From: a virus
IMG/VR virus record: IMGVR_UViG_3300025012_000045
Location: 36,075 to 100,074 of that record
Reading direction: 5' to 3' (one strand)
DNA length: 64,000 nt
This document shows, piece after piece, positions 1 through 7,474 of the stretch. The notes under the pieces were generated by a model. That model was not told where the DNA came from and did not search any database. It saw nothing but the letters and a program-made list of their open reading frames with translations. The position numbers and the translations under genes were made by a program. Position 1 is the stretch's first letter. Each line of letters opens with the position of its first letter.

Positions 1-71
1 ACATTGGTTACACTTGAACCGTGAGGATTAAGTTTTGTTGAATCTTGTTGTATTTGTGAACCGTGTGGCAT
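1..71 (-). CDS. Partial CDS, N-terminus of a probable late protein
   Basis: An ATG on the minus strand at 71 opens a frame that runs off the left edge. The 23 visible residues begin MPHGSQIQQDST and repeat a PHGS motif. A TATTTATA late-type motif lies just upstream, as for the tape-measure-like gene at 4234, so a virion protein is likely. The product cannot be identified from so little sequence. Confidence 0.55.
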   Translation of the reverse strand, partial: MPHGSQIQQDSTKLNPHGSSVTN

Positions 72-85
72 TAAAAGTATTTTTA

Positions 86-93
86 TATAAATA
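86..93 (-). promoter_or_regulatory. Late-type promoter motif TATTTATA
   Basis: On the minus strand this reads ATATTTATATAA, 14 nt upstream of the ATG at 71. It matches the motif found before most virion genes in the window. Confidence 0.5.
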
Positions 94-94
94 T

Positions 95-125
95 TTGTTT
101 TTTTAATTTATTTTACTTATCTTTG
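95..125 (+). promoter_or_regulatory. Host-type (-33/-7) promoter
   Basis: TTG at 95-97, a 20-nt spacer, then TATCTTTG at 118-125. This is the Bacteroidota consensus TTG / TAnnTTTG. It is the first of two tandem promoters upstream of the gene at 271. Confidence 0.65.
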
Positions 126-193
126 TATTATTAAAATGTAAAACATGGAATCAAAAAGAAAATGGTATAAAAATAAAAAAAATCACTTGGGGC

Positions 194-224
194 TTGACTT
201 TGTCATTTATTATGTTTATCTTTG
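194..224 (+). promoter_or_regulatory. Host-type (-33/-7) promoter
   Basis: TTGAC at 194, a 20-nt spacer, then TATCTTTG at 217-224. Transcription would start near 230, so the gene downstream should start at ATG 271 rather than at the in-frame ATG 145 upstream of this promoter. Confidence 0.7.
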
Positions 225-270
225 TATTTTAAAATTAAATAATTTATTAACTAAAACAAAAAATAATAAA

Positions 271-543
271 ATGACAGCAACAATCAAAAGAGTGCCAAAA
301 GAAACAAAATTGGCAAGAATTATTGGAAAAAATCTTCCAGATGATGTTCTCACATATTTGAGAAAGAACCCTAAACAAGTTTACACAAACTTTAGAAGGG
401 GGACTTCCATATTTGGAAGAAGAACACCTGATGTTTCTCCAGTAACAGTAAAGAGGGTTTTAAAGGATAGAAAAACTATCCGTAAAGAGTGGGAATCTCT
501 TTATACCCCAACACAACTTAGAACGTTTTCACTTTATAATTAA
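271..543 (+). CDS. Small conserved phage protein with RKNPxQVY motif
   Basis: A 90-residue basic protein starting MTATIKRVPKETK. The frame is open further upstream, but ATG 271 is chosen because it follows the promoter at 194-224 and sits in an AATAATAAAATG context. It contains RKNPKQVYTNFR and FGRR. A paralog at 27229-27660 has RKNPHQVYKNYK and FGR in the same order, followed by a similar W..LY...QL ending. Function unknown; the basic, short form suggests nucleic-acid contact, which is only inference. Confidence 0.65.
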   Translation: MTATIKRVPKETKLARIIGKNLPDDVLTYLRKNPKQVYTNFRRGTSIFGRRTPDVSPVTVKRVLKDRKTIRKEWESLYTPTQLRTFSLYN

Positions 544-576
544 TTTTTTAAGTTTCATGGTTTTTAAGTTGGTTAG

Positions 577-612
577 ACCCCCACTCTTTAATTAGTTTGG
601 GGGTTTAATTTT
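577..612 (+). terminator. Rho-independent terminator
   Basis: ACCCCC (577-582) pairs with GGGGGT (599-604), extended by ACT/AGT, followed by TTAATTTTTT. It ends the transcript of the gene at 271-543. Confidence 0.7.
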
Positions 613-627
613 TTATTAATAGAATAT

Positions 628-658
628 TTGGAAATGTGATTTATTTTACTTATCTTTG
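628..658 (+). promoter_or_regulatory. Host-type (-33/-7) promoter
   Basis: TTG at 628-630, 20-nt spacer, TATCTTTG at 651-658. The spacer shares the GAAATGT...TTATTTTACT sequence of the other early promoters. It drives the small-gene operon from 687. Confidence 0.75.
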
Positions 659-686
659 TAATTAATTAACTAAAAACACAAAAAAT

Positions 687-860
687 ATGAAAACAATACA
701 AATTTCAACAGTGGAAAATATTCTTCTTAATATGCAAGGAGGATTATTACCAAAAGATTTAACAAAAAAAGAAATTAATCTTTTAAAAAAAGAGTATGGT
801 GAAAATTGGTTTGAAGAATTGGGATATAATGAACCAGAATATAAAAAACCAAAATATTAG
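687..860 (+). CDS. Small protein, unknown
   Basis: 57 residues, start MKTIQISTVENILL, ATG in an AAAAATATG context about 29 nt after the promoter -7 box. It ends with a charged, proline-containing tail (NEPEYKKPKY). It is the first gene of a compact operon continuing to 1850. No family recognised. Confidence 0.65.
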   Translation: MKTIQISTVENILLNMQGGLLPKDLTKKEINLLKKEYGENWFEELGYNEPEYKKPKY

Positions 861-868
861 ATAACACT

Positions 869-1171
869 ATGAAATGGATATTATTTATCTTATCAATAAT
901 TATTTTTGGAAGTTTATTATCACTTTACCAATCATTTATTATATTGGAGATTTCAAGGTATTTTTCCATTGGTTTTATCTCACAATTCACAATTTTTCAA
1001 ATTTTTGCTATTTTATGTTTAATTAATATAATAAATTACAAACATAAAGATAAAGAAACAAAACCATTTACTGGGCAAGTTCAAATGGCCATTAAAGACC
1101 TTACTGAAAAATTTATAAATCTTTCAGTAGGTTGGCTAATTATATATGTGATATCATTAATAATATTATAA
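869..1171 (+). CDS. Small membrane protein, three predicted TM segments
   Basis: 100 residues with hydrophobic stretches near residues 3-25, 30-52 and 83-100, and a charged loop (KHKDKETK) between the second and third. It lies 8 nt after the preceding gene in the same operon. A role in the host envelope during early infection is possible but not shown. No family recognised. Confidence 0.7.
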   Translation: MKWILFILSIIIFGSLLSLYQSFIILEISRYFSIGFISQFTIFQIFAILCLINIINYKHKDKETKPFTGQVQMAIKDLTEKFINLSVGWLIIYVISLIIL

Positions 1172-1174
1172 AAA

Positions 1175-1486
1175 ATGAAAGAGTTTTACTATACATATTC
1201 GAGAAAACATAAATTATCTGTGGTAGGATATGTCAATAAAAAAGAAAATAACTTCCAAATTGGAATTTCCAAATGTTCAGATAAAGATGAATATAATAAA
1301 AAATTTGGTAGAGAGATAGCAAAAGGAAGATCAATAAAAAATCCTTTTTCAATATTTAGTTTGGATAATAAAGAACAACCTGAACTTCTTCAAATACTTT
1401 TTGATACAAGGGATACAATAATTGGAAAATCTGATAAATATATTGAAACATGGAAAAAATATAAACTTTTAAGTAAAATAATATGA
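1175..1486 (+). CDS. Hypothetical protein
   Basis: 103 residues, start MKEFYYTYSRKHKLS, 3 nt after the membrane protein gene and overlapping the next gene by ATGA. Mixed charged and aromatic composition, soluble. No recognised domain. Confidence 0.65.
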   Translation: MKEFYYTYSRKHKLSVVGYVNKKENNFQIGISKCSDKDEYNKKFGREIAKGRSIKNPFSIFSLDNKEQPELLQILFDTRDTIIGKSDKYIETWKKYKLLSKII

Positions 1487-1767
1487 AATTATTAGATAAA
1501 ATAAAAAAATTAAAAGAGGGGGGTTTAATTACAGAAAAGGAATATAATGAGATTAAACAAACCCTTAAAAATCAAGGTCTTCAGGATTTAACAAAAAATG
1601 ATTCTTATAATGTTGATAATCATGAACTACCAGAACAAGGGAAATTAACAAATCACGAACAAAAAATAATTAATAAATATAAAGATAAAGGAATTGATTT
1701 TACAAATCTTGTATTAATCTTAAATCAATTTGAAAAAGAATACAAGGAAAAATATAATAAGAAATGA
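1483..1767 (+). CDS. SHOCT-like domain protein
   Basis: 94 residues. The N-terminus (LLDKIKKLKEGGLITEKEYN) matches the SHOCT pattern, a short helical pair with L..L...G.IT..E in which a Gly-Ile-Thr turn links two helices. The C-terminal half is hydrophilic and coiled-coil-like. SHOCT domains are oligomerisation modules without catalysis. A second SHOCT-like protein lies at 5936-6313. Confidence 0.65.
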   Translation: MKLLDKIKKLKEGGLITEKEYNEIKQTLKNQGLQDLTKNDSYNVDNHELPEQGKLTNHEQKIINKYKDKGIDFTNLVLILNQFEKEYKEKYNKK

Positions 1768-1850
1768 AAATAATTCTTTGGATAATTGTTTTTATTTTGA
1801 TTATAGTTCTGTTATTTGGACGTGATGATGATTTCATGGGTTATTCTTAA
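1764..1850 (+). CDS. 28-residue single-pass membrane peptide
   Basis: The ATG overlaps the stop of the preceding gene (ATGA). The peptide is almost entirely one hydrophobic helix (residues 2-18) followed by GRDDDFMGYS. Tight coupling to the upstream gene supports translation. Function unknown. Confidence 0.5.
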   Translation: MKIILWIIVFILIIVLLFGRDDDFMGYS

Positions 1851-1861
1851 CCTACTAACCT

Positions 1862-4234
1862 TTATTTATTATAATAAACTCTTTCAAATTGAACTTCTGC
1901 AACGGTAGATGCTGTTTTTTTACCAACTACAGTTGAATCCATCTCCGCAGTAAAATCTATATTTAATGCAACATTTTTATCCTTAAATTCAACCTGAAGA
2001 GGTCTTGAACCAAATAATTCACCCAAACCACCAAAAGCACTTGCTGCAATTGCCATATTTCTTAATGATTCTGCAGTTTGTCTTATTTCTTTTAATTTAC
2101 TTGAATCTATTGCATTTACTGATGTTTTAATTGTATCAAAACCCTTACCAATATTTGGAATGTTTGCCTCAGATAATGTTTTCATTGCACCCCCAACAAC
2201 CCATAACGAAGCACCCATCGCTGCCAGACCAGCAACTCCAGCACCAAATATAAGAGCACCAATTCCACCAGTCGCAGTGAATGTTAAACCCAAACCATAA
2301 ATTGCAGATGTTAATCCTAAAATTGCAGTACCAGCAATTCCCAATGTTTCCCAACTTATACCTTCAAATTGTTGTAATGCTAAACCAACTAATGATAATC
2401 CGCCGGCAGCAATAGAAAGTATTGCTGCCCCTTTAACTATTCCACCAAAACCAATTCCACCAAATAAATTTCCAATAATGCCACCTTTAGGCATACCTTT
2501 TGACATTGCTGAAAATTTACCCATATTCTTACCCATTATACTCATTTGTAAATTCATTTTTCCCAAAGAGATTAAAGAACTTAATATTGTTCCTCCAAAC
2601 ATTGTAAATGCACCCATTGCAACAGTACCAAACATAATAAATCCTTTACCTAAACCACTAACACCTTCTGTTACTTTTTGAATCCAATTTGTTACTTTAT
2701 TTAATCCACTTAATAATGGTAAAAATGCACTTTTTATTGTGTTTGTTAAATTAATCCAAACCGCTTGAAAATCTTGGGTATCTTTTGCCCTTTGTTCTAT
2801 TGATACTCCAGCAGATTTAAATGAATCAAGTTCTGTTTTTGATATTTTACGAATATCTATTGCTCTTTTTGGATTGAACGGATCAACAATTTCAAATATT
2901 TTTAAATCTTTATTCCACTCAGCCTGACCTTCAATTAAATTTTTATATTCTTTATTTGTTCTAGCAAATCCAGGAATACTTTTTTGCATAATATTAATTT
3001 GTGCTGTTCTTCTGGCTTGCTCTGCAAGTTTTTCAATAGGAATTGATGTTGCTTCTGAAATTATTTTTAATCTATCAAATCCAGTGCTAAGAATCTCAAA
3101 TTCTCCTTCTTTATTTAAAATAGAAATATCTTTTGTCATTTCTTTTATCATTTCGGCAAACTGTTTAGGAGAATTCCTTGCAGCAAAAAGAAGCTTAAAT
3201 GGATCAGCAACAGCACTTGCGGCACCACCTGCAAGACGAAGTTGGGCTGAAAGTTCTACGACTGATCCAAGATATCTTCCTTTTTCCATTGAGCTTAAAG
3301 TATCAGAAACATCCATTTTAAATTTGGTTGAAAATACAACAAGTTCAGATAATTCTTTTATTCCTCTTTTAAAATGAAATTTTGATAATGCTGAAAAATT
3401 ATTTGATATTGATTTTAAAATTTTATCAGCATTTAATGCCATTCTTTCTGAAGTATTTAATACATTTTCTATTTCTTTATTTGCTCCCATTGCATTAACG
3501 CCAATTTCAGAAAATTTTGCAGCCAATCTTCCAGCCTCAACATTCCCAAGAGACGTTCCAGCTGCGAGTTCTGCAATAAATTTTTGAGACTGCTGTGTCA
3601 TTAATCTGGCACGGCCACTTTCATCCGCATAAGAGGTTATCATTTCAGTAATATCTTTAAGTCCCTTTCCTAAATTTCGAACTTCAAAGGTGGTATTAGC
3701 AACAGATTCCTGTAATATTTTTGATTTTTGACCTGATATTGCAAGTTGAAGATTTGTTTGTTTTACTGCTTTTTGTTGTTCAATTAAATGACTTAATATA
3801 TATTTTACTGAAAGTTCTTTTTCTATATCAAGACCAGATAATTCTTTAGTTACTAACCACATAGAATTTAATCCAGCCCCAATTAACTTTCCTAATGTTA
3901 CTTGTTTACTTAAAGAAGATAATCTTGTATTATCATACCGTATAAGATATGATACAGTATCAAGTTCTTTCTCTAAATTTTCTAATTTTTTAGTTTGAGT
4001 TTTTAATTCTTTACCTTTTAATCCTTTTAATTTTTCTTGTTGTTTATTTGCTTGTTCGTTTAATGACACCCATAACTTTTGTTGTATATTAATTTGTTCA
4101 TTTAATTTAGATATATTTTTTTGAGTGTTAAAATATTGATTTAAATTCATAGCAATATCTTTTGAATATTCATTTTCTTGTTTTAATAAATCAAGTTTTA
4201 TTTTTAACTCCCTTATATTTTTTTCATCTGCCAT
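1862..4234 (-). CDS. Tail tape-measure-like / large virion protein
   Basis: 790 residues. The first ~120 residues are strongly coiled-coil (KLKGKELKTQTKKLENLEKE). The middle is long and helical. Residues around 520-700 form a Gly/Ala-rich series of hydrophobic helices (GIAGTAILGLTSAIYGLGL). The tail is short and soluble. This coiled-coil plus hydrophobic-repeat layout is typical of tape-measure or related tail-lumen proteins. It is short for a tape measure in a large phage, so it may be a paralog or a baseplate-associated coiled-coil protein. A TATTTATA motif lies 20 nt upstream. Confidence 0.55.
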   Translation of the reverse strand: MADEKNIRELKIKLDLLKQENEYSKDIAMNLNQYFNTQKNISKLNEQINIQQKLWVSLNEQANKQQEKLKGLKGKELKTQTKKLENLEKELDTVSYLIRYDNTRLSSLSKQVTLGKLIGAGLNSMWLVTKELSGLDIEKELSVKYILSHLIEQQKAVKQTNLQLAISGQKSKILQESVANTTFEVRNLGKGLKDITEMITSYADESGRARLMTQQSQKFIAELAAGTSLGNVEAGRLAAKFSEIGVNAMGANKEIENVLNTSERMALNADKILKSISNNFSALSKFHFKRGIKELSELVVFSTKFKMDVSDTLSSMEKGRYLGSVVELSAQLRLAGGAASAVADPFKLLFAARNSPKQFAEMIKEMTKDISILNKEGEFEILSTGFDRLKIISEATSIPIEKLAEQARRTAQINIMQKSIPGFARTNKEYKNLIEGQAEWNKDLKIFEIVDPFNPKRAIDIRKISKTELDSFKSAGVSIEQRAKDTQDFQAVWINLTNTIKSAFLPLLSGLNKVTNWIQKVTEGVSGLGKGFIMFGTVAMGAFTMFGGTILSSLISLGKMNLQMSIMGKNMGKFSAMSKGMPKGGIIGNLFGGIGFGGIVKGAAILSIAAGGLSLVGLALQQFEGISWETLGIAGTAILGLTSAIYGLGLTFTATGGIGALIFGAGVAGLAAMGASLWVVGGAMKTLSEANIPNIGKGFDTIKTSVNAIDSSKLKEIRQTAESLRNMAIAASAFGGLGELFGSRPLQVEFKDKNVALNIDFTAEMDSTVVGKKTASTVAEVQFERVYYNK

Positions 4235-4253
4235 AATATAAAACTATTTTTTA

Positions 4254-4261
4254 TATAAATA
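4254..4261 (-). promoter_or_regulatory. Late-type promoter motif TATTTATA
   Basis: On the minus strand this reads AATATTTATATAA, 20 nt upstream of the ATG at 4234 of the tape-measure-like gene. Confidence 0.55.
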
Positions 4262-4310
4262 TTTTGTTAAATTTTTTTTATAAAAATTGGTTTTTTTCTA
4301 TTTTACGATA

Positions 4311-4318
4311 TATTTATA
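4311..4318 (+). promoter_or_regulatory. Late-type promoter motif TATTTATA
   Basis: GATATATTTATAAT lies 37 nt before the RHH gene at 4355. It is back-to-back with the minus-strand motif at 4254, making a divergent promoter region. Confidence 0.5.
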
Positions 4319-4354
4319 ATATACAGTTAAATAACTATAAAAACATATATTAAG

Positions 4355-4528
4355 ATGAATAAATATAAAACAAAGAAAAGAATTAATTTAACAATTGATA
4401 AAGAAATATGGAAAATATTTAATATATTATCAGAAGAAAAATCAATTAACAAGAGTAAATTTTTTCAAAATTGTTGTAAAATATTTATTGAAAAAAATAA
4501 GAACTATGATATTAACAAAAAAAGTTGA
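4355..4528 (+). CDS. Ribbon-helix-helix DNA-binding protein
   Basis: 57 residues. KRINLTIDKEIWKIFNILS followed by SINKSKFFQNCCKIFIEK is the MetJ/Arc/CopG layout: a short basic beta strand, a helix, a turn and a second helix. It overlaps the next gene by 23 nt in another frame, so the two are translationally linked. It is probably a repressor or DNA-targeting partner of the nuclease downstream (inference). Confidence 0.65.
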   Translation: MNKYKTKKRINLTIDKEIWKIFNILSEEKSINKSKFFQNCCKIFIEKNKNYDINKKS

Positions 4529-5939
4529 AGTAAAAATTAATAATAGTGCAATAAATTATTATAAAAATTTAGGATATAATGTTAAAACGGGGCAAGTAAT
4601 TACCATTCCAATCAAACATTTATCAAAAGGCAGTAATATAAAAATAAAAGTACAATGCCAAGAATGTGATAAAATAAACACAACTGGATATAGTAGTTAT
4701 AACAGACAGATTAAAAAACATGGATATTATACTTGTAAAGGCATATGTAGTACAAAAAAAATTATAAAAACGAGTCTTGAAAAATATGGAACAAAAAATC
4801 CAGCGCAATCTGACAAAGTTAAAAATATAACAAAAAAAAATAATATGAAAAAATACAATGTTGAATATATAATGCAAATAGATGAATTTAAAAATAAAAT
4901 GATTAATACAATGTTTAATAGATATGGGGTTAGTAGTTTTACACAAACAGAAGAATATATTATAAAAACCAATGAAACTAATATGAAAAAATATGGAGTA
5001 CCTTGGTCACTTCAATCTGAAAATAATAAAACAAAATCTAAACAGACTAAAAAAGAACTGTATGGCAATGAAAATTATAATAATCCAGAAAAAAGAGATC
5101 AAACAAATATAGAAAGATATGGAGTAAATACCCCATTACAAAATAAAGATATTAAAAATAAAATAGAAATTTCTAATATAAAAAAATATGGTTCCAAATA
5201 TCCAATAACCACGCCAGAAATCAAACAAAAATCAAAAAATACACTATTTAAAAATTTTGGCGTTAAAAATACTTGGGATTCAAAAGAAATTAGTGATAAA
5301 GGAAGAAAAACTAAAAAAGAACTGTATGGGGATGAAAATTATAATAATCCAGAAAAAATATCAAAAACACTTCTTAATAAAACAGAAGAAGAAAAACAAA
5401 TATCAGTAAAAAAAAGAAAAAAAACTAAAGAAAAATTATATGGAGATCCTAACTATAGTAACAGAAAGCAATCAGAAAAAACTTGTTTAAAAAAATATGG
5501 AGTAAAAAATGTGTCTCAAGATATAATAATATATAAAAAAATATTATCTAAATTATTTACAACAAAAAATTACATTTTACCCTCTGGCAAAATTGTTAAA
5601 ATTCAAGGATATGAAAACATAGCATTAGATTTATTGTTAAAAATTTATAATGAAAATGTTCTGGTAGTTGAAGATAAAAAAATTGAAGATATTATAGGAA
5701 AAATATATTATATAAAAGAAAACAATAAAAAAGGAAGATATTTTCCAGACATTTATATTATTTCAGAAAATAAAATAATTGAAGTTAAAAGTGATTATAT
5801 TTTTAAACTTGATAAAAATAATAATTTATTAAAAAAACAAAAATGTTTGGAAATGGGAATAAATTTTGAATTTATGATTTTTAATGGTAAAAAACAACTA
5901 TTAACTGAACAAGAGGTTAATAGTTTAATTAATACTTAA
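4506..5939 (+). CDS. PD-(D/E)xK homing-type endonuclease with KYG repeats
   Basis: 477 residues from ATG 4506. The frame is open upstream, but that stretch overlaps the RHH gene. The N-terminus has a Cys pair (CQECDK) and further cysteines, a possible zinc site. Residues ~95-350 contain about ten copies of a KKYGVxxxxQ / KKELYGDENYNNPEK repeat, known from phage homing-type proteins. The C-terminus has YFPDIYIISENKIIEVKS, the D...ExK active-site pattern of the PD-(D/E)xK fold. It probably cuts DNA and spreads its own gene. The target is unknown. Confidence 0.7.
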   Translation: MILTKKVEVKINNSAINYYKNLGYNVKTGQVITIPIKHLSKGSNIKIKVQCQECDKINTTGYSSYNRQIKKHGYYTCKGICSTKKIIKTSLEKYGTKNPAQSDKVKNITKKNNMKKYNVEYIMQIDEFKNKMINTMFNRYGVSSFTQTEEYIIKTNETNMKKYGVPWSLQSENNKTKSKQTKKELYGNENYNNPEKRDQTNIERYGVNTPLQNKDIKNKIEISNIKKYGSKYPITTPEIKQKSKNTLFKNFGVKNTWDSKEISDKGRKTKKELYGDENYNNPEKISKTLLNKTEEEKQISVKKRKKTKEKLYGDPNYSNRKQSEKTCLKKYGVKNVSQDIIIYKKILSKLFTTKNYILPSGKIVKIQGYENIALDLLLKIYNENVLVVEDKKIEDIIGKIYYIKENNKKGRYFPDIYIISENKIIEVKSDYIFKLDKNNNLLKKQKCLEMGINFEFMIFNGKKQLLTEQEVNSLINT

Positions 5940-6313
5940 ATAGACAATTTTCTTCCCAACAATCTTTCAAGCCTTTTATCCCCCGCAGCCCTTCCTGTTA
6001 ATTCAGTAATTAAATCATCAACCACATCAGACATATTTTTATTTGATTGTTGGGATATTTTAGGACGATTTGCAATCTCATCAATAGTTGGGGCATCATC
6101 ATAATAATCAGGACCTTTTTCTGATTTTTCTTTTCTTATTGCTGATAGTTCTTTTGCATGATTTTCCATTTGAATATCCTCAGAATTCAAAATTTTTACA
6201 TTTTCATCAGAAGATTTCAATATTTCTTCTTTAAGACCGTCAAATTCCTGTTGGGTAATAACTTTATCCTTTAAAAGTTGTCCCAGCTCCGTTAATTGTT
6301 CAATTTTTTTCAT
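5936..6313 (-). CDS. SHOCT-like domain protein
   Basis: 125 residues. The N-terminus (LGQLLKDKVITQQEFDGLKE) has the SHOCT helix-G/K-VIT-helix pattern. The rest is acidic and probably disordered, with a basic C-terminal tail (KRLERLLGRKLSI). It converges on the nuclease gene with a 4-nt overlap. Its 5' leader is nearly identical to that of the CAP-domain gene at 7475-8086. Confidence 0.65.
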   Translation of the reverse strand: MKKIEQLTELGQLLKDKVITQQEFDGLKEEILKSSDENVKILNSEDIQMENHAKELSAIRKEKSEKGPDYYDDAPTIDEIANRPKISQQSNKNMSDVVDDLITELTGRAAGDKRLERLLGRKLSI

Positions 6314-6356
6314 TGTTTTTATGTTTTAATTATTAAATAAATATCATTTTATAGTA

Positions 6357-6387
6357 CAAAGGTAAGTAAAATAATTGACATTTCCAA
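6357..6387 (-). promoter_or_regulatory. Host-type (-33/-7) promoter with conserved leader
   Basis: Minus strand TTG (6385-6387), 20-nt spacer, TACCTTTG (6357-6364). The downstream leader contains GATATTTATTT, a late-motif variant, and is almost the same as the leader at 8087-8130, so early and late transcription may share it. Confidence 0.75.
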
Positions 6388-6419
6388 GTAAAAAGTGAAT
6401 TATTTTTAAAATAAATAGA

Positions 6420-6427
6420 TATTTATA
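6420..6427 (+). promoter_or_regulatory. Late-type promoter motif TATTTATA
   Basis: GATATTTATATAAG ends 7 nt before ATG 6435. If this is a -10-type element the transcript would be almost leaderless. Confidence 0.55.
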
Positions 6428-6434
6428 TAAGAAT

Positions 6435-7469
6435 ATGAATATTTTAACAAGAGACTATTTAAAGAAATTTCATAAATTATCAAATTATGATCTTTCAGGT
6501 GAAATTATAAAAGAAGAAAAGGAATTGCTTGAAGAAGGCTGGCTGGGAAGAATTGCTGGTCTTTTGGGTATTACCGTTGCCTCATTTAGTTCAGCAATAT
6601 CTCAAAAGGTGGATGTGCAACAATTATCAAATAAAGTTGATTCAGAAACATTAAATAAAATTGAAATGGCAATGAAAGATCCATCAGTTGAACAAAAACT
6701 CAATCAACTGGGTGTTCCTGATAATAATATTCAAAGAGTAATTAATAGATTAGAAAAAACAAGAAAAGTTAGTGGAGTTAAAGAAAAACAAGTTTTAAGT
6801 GATCAGGAATTAGTAAACTTATTAAAACGAGAGTGGAATTTAACTGGGGTACAAACTGATACAATAATTGATACTTTAAAAGTAATAGCACCAGATACCA
6901 CATCCTCTCAATACTTATTAAATTTTGGAGATTCTACATTTTTTGAAAGTGGTGGATATAATTTAAATAATCAAGAAATACAAAAAATAAATAATGTTGT
7001 TGATTTTATACAACAAGAAGGGAATGTTCTATTAAATATAACAATAGAAACTTCAACCGATAAACAAGGATTATCTATTAATTTACAAAATAAATTAGAA
7101 GATCTAGGTTATTCAAAAAATAATAATGGTCTTTCTCAAGCAAGAAATAATCAAATAAAACAAATATTAATTAAGCAAGGGATTAATGATAGTTTAATTG
7201 GACAGGTAATATTATCAGAACAAGGAACTCAAACAATTGATCAAAATGCAAGATATGTTAAGGTTAGATTTAATATTATTAATATTAAAAAAGATATAAC
7301 ATTTAAAGAGAAAGAAGAAATAAAAACAACATATAAAAATACTTATAATCTAATATATTTTTATGCCAAATCAAAACAAATAAAAGAAAAACCTAAAATT
7401 AAATTACCTTCTTGCAAAATAAAAATAAAATTGTTTAAAAAGGAAAGTTATTGCCCAGCATATCAATAA
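6435..7469 (+). CDS. Virion-associated protein with OmpA-like C-terminal region
   Basis: 344 residues. Residues ~30-55 (LEEGWLGRIAGLLG...FSSAISQ) form an amphipathic or hydrophobic segment. Residues ~165-280 follow the OmpA_C order: LNFGDSTFFESGGYNL, helix, a strand with TSTDKQG, the helix LSQARNNQIKQILIKQGI, then the final strand YVKVRFNI. OmpA-like domains bind peptidoglycan. The C-terminus is basic with cysteines. A late motif is directly upstream. Peptidoglycan binding by the particle or during lysis is inference. Confidence 0.5.
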   Translation: MNILTRDYLKKFHKLSNYDLSGEIIKEEKELLEEGWLGRIAGLLGITVASFSSAISQKVDVQQLSNKVDSETLNKIEMAMKDPSVEQKLNQLGVPDNNIQRVINRLEKTRKVSGVKEKQVLSDQELVNLLKREWNLTGVQTDTIIDTLKVIAPDTTSSQYLLNFGDSTFFESGGYNLNNQEIQKINNVVDFIQQEGNVLLNITIETSTDKQGLSINLQNKLEDLGYSKNNNGLSQARNNQIKQILIKQGINDSLIGQVILSEQGTQTIDQNARYVKVRFNIINIKKDITFKEKEEIKTTYKNTYNLIYFYAKSKQIKEKPKIKLPSCKIKIKLFKKESYCPAYQ

Positions 7470-7474
7470 AATTA

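Noticed and set aside
145-270. In-frame upstream extension of the gene at 271
   Set aside because: It contains a complete host-type promoter at 194-224, so transcripts would start after ATG 145.
3084-3377. Plus-strand open frame within the tape-measure-like gene
   Set aside because: It is a mirror frame of a long minus-strand coding gene and its composition is not protein-like.
1862-4234. Large minus-strand protein as a methyl-accepting or membrane receptor protein
   Set aside because: The coiled-coil start, Gly/Ala hydrophobic repeats and late motif fit a tail protein better, and no receptor domain is present.
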